Below, one piece after another: positions 57,785-64,000 of a DNA stretch of 64,000 nt. A model generated the notes under the pieces. The model saw only the letters and a list, made by a program, of their open reading frames with translations. It did not search any database and was not told where the DNA came from. Position numbers and translations under genes: made by a program. The stretch covers positions 37,501 to 101,500 of the forward strand of contig JBBHKE010003093.1 of the NCBI GenBank assembly GCA_037447655.1, read 5' to 3'. This DNA comes from Zygnema cylindricum. Taxonomy: Eukaryota > Streptophyta > Zygnematophyceae > Zygnematales > Zygnemataceae. How positions within the stretch are numbered: position 1 is the stretch's first letter; every line of letters starts with the position of its first letter.

Positions 57785-58105
57785 CTAATATGGCAGATAG
57801 TCATGTTGTAAGTTGTGTTATGGGCTTTTCATGTGATCTTCTTAGATCGCTACTTTGATCAACGACCGTCCGATTGTCCAAATCTGACGGTTTAAATAAA
57901 AAATACCTCAAAACTCACATTTTTTTTTTTGTCCGAATGTTTTTCAAAATTTAGACATGACGTTTACTTCTCTATAGATCGATGTGCAACTCAACCCTCT
58001 TACTATTTTTTTTCATTTTGCGACCCATACAATATGGGTCTTAAGGTCATACAATAGGCATATTGTATGGGCCTACTTTCACCTACTTTTGAACTATGCT
58101 TTAGA
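57785..58105. mobile_element. Interspersed repeat, inverted homologue of 28525-28850
   Basis: Contains GGGCTTTTCATGTGATC, TTTGATCAACGACCGTCCGA, CAAAATTTAGACATGACGTTT, GATCGATGTGCAACTCAACCC and GGGCCTACTTTCACCTACTT, the reverse-complement order of the other copy. It ends at TTTGAACTATGCTTTAG, the same terminal word as the fold-back at 20568-20833. Confidence 0.8.
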
Positions 58106-58189
58106 GTATATTTCCGTACATTCCATATGTTTGAGCATAACTGCCCCACACTTTTCATACATGTACGTACATCATCCGTATTTTCCTTA

Positions 58190-58440
58190 CTTTTTAGGGT
58201 TATATATTTTAGGGTTTGTAGGGTACATTCTTGTACATTCCCTTATATTTCAGTACAGCTCCGATACATTTTTTGTACAGTTATGTACATTGGTCGTACA
58301 TTTTGGTACATATTAGGGTTATTAAAGGAGGGGTTTTAGGGTTTATAGGGTACATCGCCGTACGTTCCTTTATATTTCATTACGGCTGCCAAAGATTTGC
58401 CATACTTTAGGTTTTGTAGGGTACACCTTCCGTACAGTGA
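58190..58440. repeat. ~125-bp tandem repeat with TTTAGGGTTT motif
   Basis: TTTAGGGTTTGTAGGGTACA (58211), TTTTAGGGTTTATAGGGTACA (58332) and TTTAGGTTTTGTAGGGTACA (58403) each lead a unit with GTACATTCC-TTATATTTCA-TACGGCT. The TTTAGGG word equals the plant telomere repeat but is isolated, so this is not a telomere. Confidence 0.7.
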
Positions 58441-60012
58441 CGTACATTCTGTTAATTTTCCGTACTTTTTAAGATTTTTCAAGGATTTTCTATGATTACG
58501 CTTTTCGTACATTTTGGTACATGTTTGTACAGCGAAAACTAAACGAATTTTACGAAAAGTATAAATGTCGCGAATACTACGTAAAAATCGGAAAAAGTCC
58601 AAATCCGTACGAATTATGTAAAAAGTTAAAAGTTCGCACGACATGAAATTTTCGGGATTCGTCATGTGTGTTGCCACGTGGGGGTTCTACAGCCGGTGTC
58701 CTTCCCGCAGCTACACCGAGCCTTTGGTGCCCTCTGGTATGAATTATAAAAGTTTATGGAGCTGCACACGTGTCGGCTCGTGTAGCTCCGAGCGGCACAT
58801 CCATCAATCGACTCGACTTCTGATTGGTCGTGGTCACAACCAATTATAGGTGATTATGACGTGGAATGAAGCTGACAAGTAATTGGTCAATGCGACACTG
58901 GCACTTTTTGTGGAATGAGACAGAACCAGTACAGTCACTTCCGATAGAGTTTAACTGTTTAACATTTGCGCGTTTATTCCTGCGTATAGGTTCAACTTGA
59001 AAGCTTCAGATGTGTTCGAGTTTCACATTTTTTTGTTTTGTTTAGTTTCTGTTTTTTTTGTACTCCTTGTTAAATCCTGTAATGAGAAGAAACCACGTGT
59101 AGGAGTTTAAAGTTTGATGCTTTGGATTGGCCAGATGAATATTATTCCTGTTACGACCCCACGGGCAGTCGGCATTTTACTGTAACATTTTCTTACTACC
59201 GAAAATTGTGTACTCTGGTGTGCTTCGCTTCGTTCACCAATGCATGGTACAGTACTGTAACCTTAGAAAGAAATGCTTAAGAATTTTATGACTAGGCTTC
59301 TACATGAAAATTCTTTTTCATGTTACACAAATTCAAGTATCTTTCTATAGCCACGTGGACGTTTCTGGAGCTGACGGCAGGCCATCCAACGACGTCGAAT
59401 GGTCGGCTGCTGTTCTGCGCGGTGATAAGGATCAATAATTAGTACAACCTTGATCGGAAGGATCCACTATCAGACTGTCTGGCCGTTACAGCCGTCGGAT
59501 TCGCCACTGAACGAATACAATCTACCTTAAAAATACTAAACACGACAAAAGAAGGCTGGCAAGATTCAATAATCATGACCTATTGCACGGATTCGTAGGT
59601 GGATCCTGGTTCATATTGCCCAGTACTGATTTGATGTAACTGAAAAGTGCAAAGTCTAATCTTCTGAGAATGCTGCATTGGACTACTGGGCCACACTGCA
59701 CTAAGGAAAGGTGCTGCTGGATCGAAGATTATTTGTTCTGCAAGGTAACTTCTGCAAGGTAACTTCTGCCAGAGGCACTGCTTAATTTCAGTTCAACCAA
59801 ACAGCTAAATATTTTTCCCCTTAAGTTAATCCTTTGTATCAGTGACCTCTCACGTGAATGAAGTGTAGAGTTCTTTATCTGTTTTCCAGCAATAAGCTGG
59901 ATGCATTTGTCTTACAAAAACTTAAAGCTGTTAGATTCATGTGCTGATAATTATCCATTAAAACATTTTCATTTAAGATTGACAGCCCGATTTTGAAGCT
60001 GTCTTAGAACCA
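58441..60012. other. Upstream region of the KAS III gene
   Basis: No exon or repeat family seen apart from short GTACATT words. A GCAAGGTAACTTCT duplication occurs at about 59740-59770. The KAS III promoter should lie here, but no element can be assigned. Confidence 0.45.
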
Positions 60013-62933
60013 ATGGCCGGGATTGGTGCCACGTGTGGAACAGTCAGATCAGCAACAGTATGGAGACCTTTTCCTCAAAAATTAAGAGTCGATGCGAAAA
60101 TATGTATTGTTACAGGATTTCCTTCAACTTCATATGGTAATATTAAAGAAAGAAAGGTCAAATCTAATACAGATGGTCTCAGTCTGTCATCATCTTTCTT
60201 CAAAGATGATTTCAATAGGTTATCTTCACAGCCACAGTTTATACTTTCAAAAGACAGAAATTGTACGGCTGCAAAGAAACTACAAAGAAATTGTACGGCT
60301 GTTATAGAAACAGAAACGACAGGAACTCAGGAGACGAAGATTCCTCGAAAACGGTGAGCAAGAATCGTTTGCATACCTAAAACAGTAACTGAATCATATG
60401 CACGCTGTTTTATAAGTACATTAGCCTTTAAATCTCAAGTTTCATAGTGAGGCTATCAGTTGATTAATACGGTTTTATATGGAGTAAGCGGCACCATTTT
60501 TTTCTCAGGTTTTTCTTTCGATACTTTTCATGTTTGATGTTGTTTATATTTCTCTGTGTAATACTGTTATACGTTCTCATTTAGGTTTTAAGTGGTGTCA
60601 ACTTGCCACAATATGGTTTGGAAAGTGAAGCATTTATTTCTATCTTAGGACCTTGGTTGCATTTTTTTTTAACCCCGTTTGACAGACTAAAAGTGATAGT
60701 AAACCTAGTTTGTTTTCCTTTTGCAAGTCATATCAGAAGCTTGAATTTTAGAGGATTGTATCTTCATTCATATATGCGCTTTATATTGCACATGATTGAC
60801 AAATGGAACAATAATTTGTGTACTTTGTGCAAGAGTTGTAGTAAACTTGAAAACCCCTTGATGCAATATTTGAGGAGGTGGTGAGTCTGTTCTGTCTTAA
60901 ATTACAAGTTTTTTTTTTTTAATCCCACACCGGTTTTTATATTAAACAACGCGATATTTTCTGGTTGCGACAATGTGTCAATTAATCGCATGCAATATAT
61001 CACATTTCAGCTGTCAATATGATGGTATATGCTGTGCATTCAGCATTTAACATAGGACTATTACTTAAACATGTCAATGAAAAATTTTATGCACTTTTTC
61101 AAGATGGGCTACTTTTAAATGTAAATGAAAAATCTAATGTAATTTTCCAAGTTGTGGTATGATTGTTACTTTTTAAAGCTCAATGAAAAATCTAATGCAT
61201 GTCTTTATAATGTGGTAATGGCTGTTGCTTTTAAAGTCAATGTAAAATCTAATGTATGTTTTCAAAATGTGGCATGGCAGAAAGGTAGGTCGAGGCTCTC
61301 GTTTAATAGGTACTGGCTCAGCTATTCCCAGTGTAGTTATCAGCAATGATCGCCTTTCAACAATAGTTGAAACCAATGATGAGTGGATTGCTACACGAAC
61401 AGGGATCAGGAACAGGAGAGTTTTGTCAGGTATTTTTTGGGACATCTAGCCAGGAATCTTATTTTCATCAGCTTTTTTGTTAACAGTTTTAAGTACTCCA
61501 TTCTTGACGGTCAAGAAATGTTGAAATTAGCTTGACATTTTGTATGTCTGGATAAGCCAATAATTTGAACCGTGAAAATCAAAAAGCCTTTTCATGATTC
61601 TTTGCGGCGAGGTATGGATCAGTATGCTTTTGTAATCTGTTTTGGACTTTAAAGTAGTTTTTGCGTTATTGAGAACTTGACAGGCATTGTAACTTAGAAA
61701 AATCCACCGACTATAGCAGCTGATTGTATAGGCTCTATATGGCCATGCAGGGACGGAGAGTTTAACAGAGCTTGCAGTAAATGCTTCAAAAAAAGCCCTG
61801 GAAATGGCAAATGTGGATCCGAAAGAGGTTGACCTTGTTATTCTCTGTACATCAACCCCTGAGGATATCTTTGGTGGAGCATGCCAGGTAAGCGTGGAAT
61901 GTGGATATTCAAATTAAAGAAATTAGTGAACTATATATGTTTGAATTGTTGTCAGTCTCAAGGTAGTCAGAAGCAGTGTTGACTGCGTGTTTGTTAGAAA
62001 CAAATCTGAAAAGCCCAGGCCAACAAGGTCCTGAAAATTGGTGTCTGTAGAAATAGCATCGGTCTTTTGCTTTTAGTTCAAGATATAGATTGCAATCAAT
62101 GCCAAAGCTGATATAGTGTTTGCACTGTACTAAATCCTGCTGCCAAATGGGTTGATGATAGACTGGTTACTAAAAGTGAGCATCCGTACGGTTTTGTGAG
62201 TCGTACATATGATTTCTTTAAAAATTTACAATTACTCAAGTTTTACATACTAAACGGAATTGTAACCAGGCCCTGAGTTTAGAATGTTTTCATCAAACTG
62301 CATGGATGTGATTGGCTAAAAAAGTCTTTGTTCAAGGCACATTTAATGCTTATCACTCTTCTTTCTGCAAGTTTTTAGTAAATCCTGTCCAATGTAAATC
62401 GCATAGTGTATGGCTCAAGGGCTTTGTTCATTCTCAATACTATGTGGTACAACAGATGCTGTTCCTTACAACAAGTGGTTTTGAACTTCAATAGAGATAG
62501 TGCTATGCATTTCTTCCAAAGCTCTGTCCATTCCCTAGTCAAATTGTCTATTTCTGTTCATTGTCTCAGTCAAACCGTCTGTTTCTATTCATGGTCTCAG
62601 TGTTTATTCTCTCGTCACACCGTTCATTTCTTTTCATTCTCTCAGATCCTCTTGGTCAAACCTTCCGTGTCTGTTCATTTTCTCAGTCAAACCATCCATT
62701 TCTGTTCATGCCATACCGTCTGTTTCTTCATTCTCTTAGTCAAACTGTCTGTTTCTTGTCGTTCTCTTAGTCAAACCGTCTGTTTCTCTTCATTCTCTCA
62801 GTCAAACCTCGTCTTTTTAGCTGTGTACAGGTGCAGGCTGCTCTTGGATGCAAAAGTGCCGTGGCCTTTGACTTGACAGCGGCCTGCAGTGGTTTTGTGA
62901 TGGGTCTGGTTACAGCCACTCGCTTCATTCGAG
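60013..62933 (+). CDS. Plastid 3-oxoacyl-[ACP] synthase III (KAS III), first four exons; runs past window end
   Basis: Exons 60013-60353, 61281-61429, 61751-61887 and 62831-62933 join in frame (CG|GTGAGC, GCAG|A, G|GTATTT, GCAG|G, CAG|GTAAGC, ACAG|G, G|GTAAGC). KAS III condenses acetyl-CoA with malonyl-ACP to start plastid type II fatty-acid synthesis. Exon 1 (~113 residues) is Ser/Lys/Thr/Arg rich and serves as a long plastid transit peptide. The mature enzyme starts near [20 protein letters not shown], then [17 protein letters not shown] (CoA-binding region), [20 protein letters not shown] and the active-site segment [15 protein letters not shown], whose Cys is the catalytic nucleophile. 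The His and Asn of the catalytic triad lie in exons beyond 64000. Intron 3 ends with a minisatellite; the following intron carries a mobile element (63383-63846). Confidence 0.92.
62520..62815. repeat. ~27-30 bp minisatellite just before the KAS III exon 4 acceptor
   Basis: Around nine imperfect units of CATTCTCTCAGTCAAACCGT-CTGTTTCT, pyrimidine-rich on the plus strand, ending about 15 bp before the acceptor CAG at 62828-62830. Plus-strand ORFs over it (SLSQTVCF repeats) are artefacts of the unit length. Confidence 0.85.
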
Positions 62934-64000
62934 GTAAGCGACATCGTCTAAACGTAGTTTGTGAATAATGAGATTGACTTCAACCTTCTTGTGCCTGTTA
63001 CACATGAGCTCAATGGGTCATTTTCGACAATCAAAATCATCTTGCATAACATGTTATTGTCGGGTCTAATTTCAAGTATCAAATGCATGTTACAAGATGA
63101 GCCAGATGATATCAACATATGTATGGTAAGCATATGATTGCATGTTCTTTCACGCAGTGACGTTTTTTTTACATGCTTTATCTCCCACTTTTTGTCTTTG
63201 TTTCCAGGGAGGCTCAATATTTTGTAATTGCAGTTATAAAAACTCACATCCACTCCTAAAGAAATAAGTAAATGTGTGTGTGATCTTTTGTGTTGCACCA
63301 AAGTCCTTGGACATTGTTTTGGAGGTTACTTTGATAAATTCACTCCACTTGTTGACAAACTGAACCAAAAGTAAAACCCATAACTAGGGATTAATATCGC
63401 ATTGGTTGTGGAACCAATAATCGGCGGTAACGATATCATCGATTATTGATCGGTTGCTTGCCTCGATAATTATCGATATGTACGGGGTAATACGGTACTA
63501 CTACCATACACGCCAAAAAAAACTTGGTCCTCAAAAGTAGTGAAGGTCTACGTGCTTGAAAATATTTTGTCCTTGAAATGACAAAATAGAAAATGCCAAA
63601 ATAATGGTAAGTCTCCAGTGTGTACAGAAAAGTACAGACAAAGTGCTTTTTGCTATGCTTGAATCAGCTGCAACCGGAGAAATTTGTCTTTTTCTGATCT
63701 GTCCTTACTATTTGTCATGACTGGATTTGTCCTTCATAACGGATTTTTATCGATGGTAAATTCGATATATTTATTGGACCGATAGTTTTTATTGGGAAAC
63801 TAAATAAAAGTGATAATCTTGTTTTTCTACCGATATCAATCCCTAGCCATAATGCATCAGTCACTCAAGGGGGCACTCTGCGGACAATCTTTTTACTGGA
63901 GCTAAAATGCTGGGATGAATATTGGAGTTTGAGGGGAAGAACAGTTCTCTTAATATGTAATGCATATCACAATTAAAACAATAATCATGGCTGATGCTAA
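62934..64000 (+). other. KAS III intron 4 (partial)
   Basis: From the GTAAGC donor at 62934 to the window edge no further KAS III exon is found. It contains the element at 63383-63846. Confidence 0.75.
63383..63846. mobile_element. Non-autonomous TIR element, CTAGGGATTAATATCG ends
   Basis: Left CTAGGGATTAATATCG, right CGATATCAATCCCTAG: inverted repeats of 16 bp with one mismatch. Interior repeats of ATCGATNATTATCGAT words. 464 bp, no ORF. A truncated relative is at 19160-19630. Confidence 0.82.

Noticed and set aside
58211-58420. Chromosome end (telomere)
   Set aside because: TTTAGGG occurs singly within a longer unit and is followed by normal genes; no perfect telomere array.
62406-62876. 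Plus-strand ORFs with SLSQTVCF repeats before KAS III exon 4
   Set aside because: They follow from the ~30-bp minisatellite; the KAS III frame continues only from the acceptor at 62830.

Overview
The window is nuclear DNA from a photosynthetic eukaryote of the green plant lineage. Its genes have many spliceosomal introns with GT..AG borders. Homologues include a plastid-targeted 3-oxoacyl-ACP synthase III, an ERD7-type senescence/dehydration protein, a CHR27/CHR28-type SNF2 helicase with an inserted RING finger, and a plastid tetratricopeptide protein. AT-rich introns, abundant miniature inverted-repeat elements and TTTAGGG-like tracts suggest a streptophyte alga or an early-diverging land plant. 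I cannot name the species. I saw no rRNA, tRNA, CRISPR or bacterial-style operon. All exon models were built by hand by finding GT/AG borders that keep one reading frame.

Layout. At 1-3751 (+) lies the 3' part of an unrecognised single-pass membrane protein with repeat tracts; its last exon and 3' flank are tandemly duplicated and decayed at 4175-5300. At 14805-5814 (-) is a complete 11-exon WDR74/NSA1 ribosome-biogenesis WD40 gene. A divergent spacer (14.8-17.05 kb) holds tandem repeats, a MITE and a degenerate 10-11 bp minisatellite. At 17050-21044 (+) is a 3-exon plastid TPR protein. From 21 to 29.9 kb there is no gene; its core (23313-27279) is a run of abutting and nested elements sharing one kind of terminal inverted repeat.

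From 29902 to 39441 (+) three genes form a stress-type cluster: an ERD7-like senescence-domain protein, a small hydrophilic protein with a possible mitochondrial presequence, and an LEA-like protein with a stronger one. ACGTG (ABRE/G-box) motifs lie upstream of the first and third. At 50982-40419 (-) is an 11-exon SNF2/RING helicase. From 51 to 60 kb there are repeats and MITEs, plus a broken OTU cysteine-protease fragment at 56310-56741 (-). At 60013-62933 (+) are the first four exons of plastid KAS III, which runs off the right edge.

The genes are ordinary plant housekeeping and stress genes. The unusual content is the dense non-autonomous element population: several families occur as pairs or clusters, sit inside introns, and in one case end about 26 bp from a splice acceptor.
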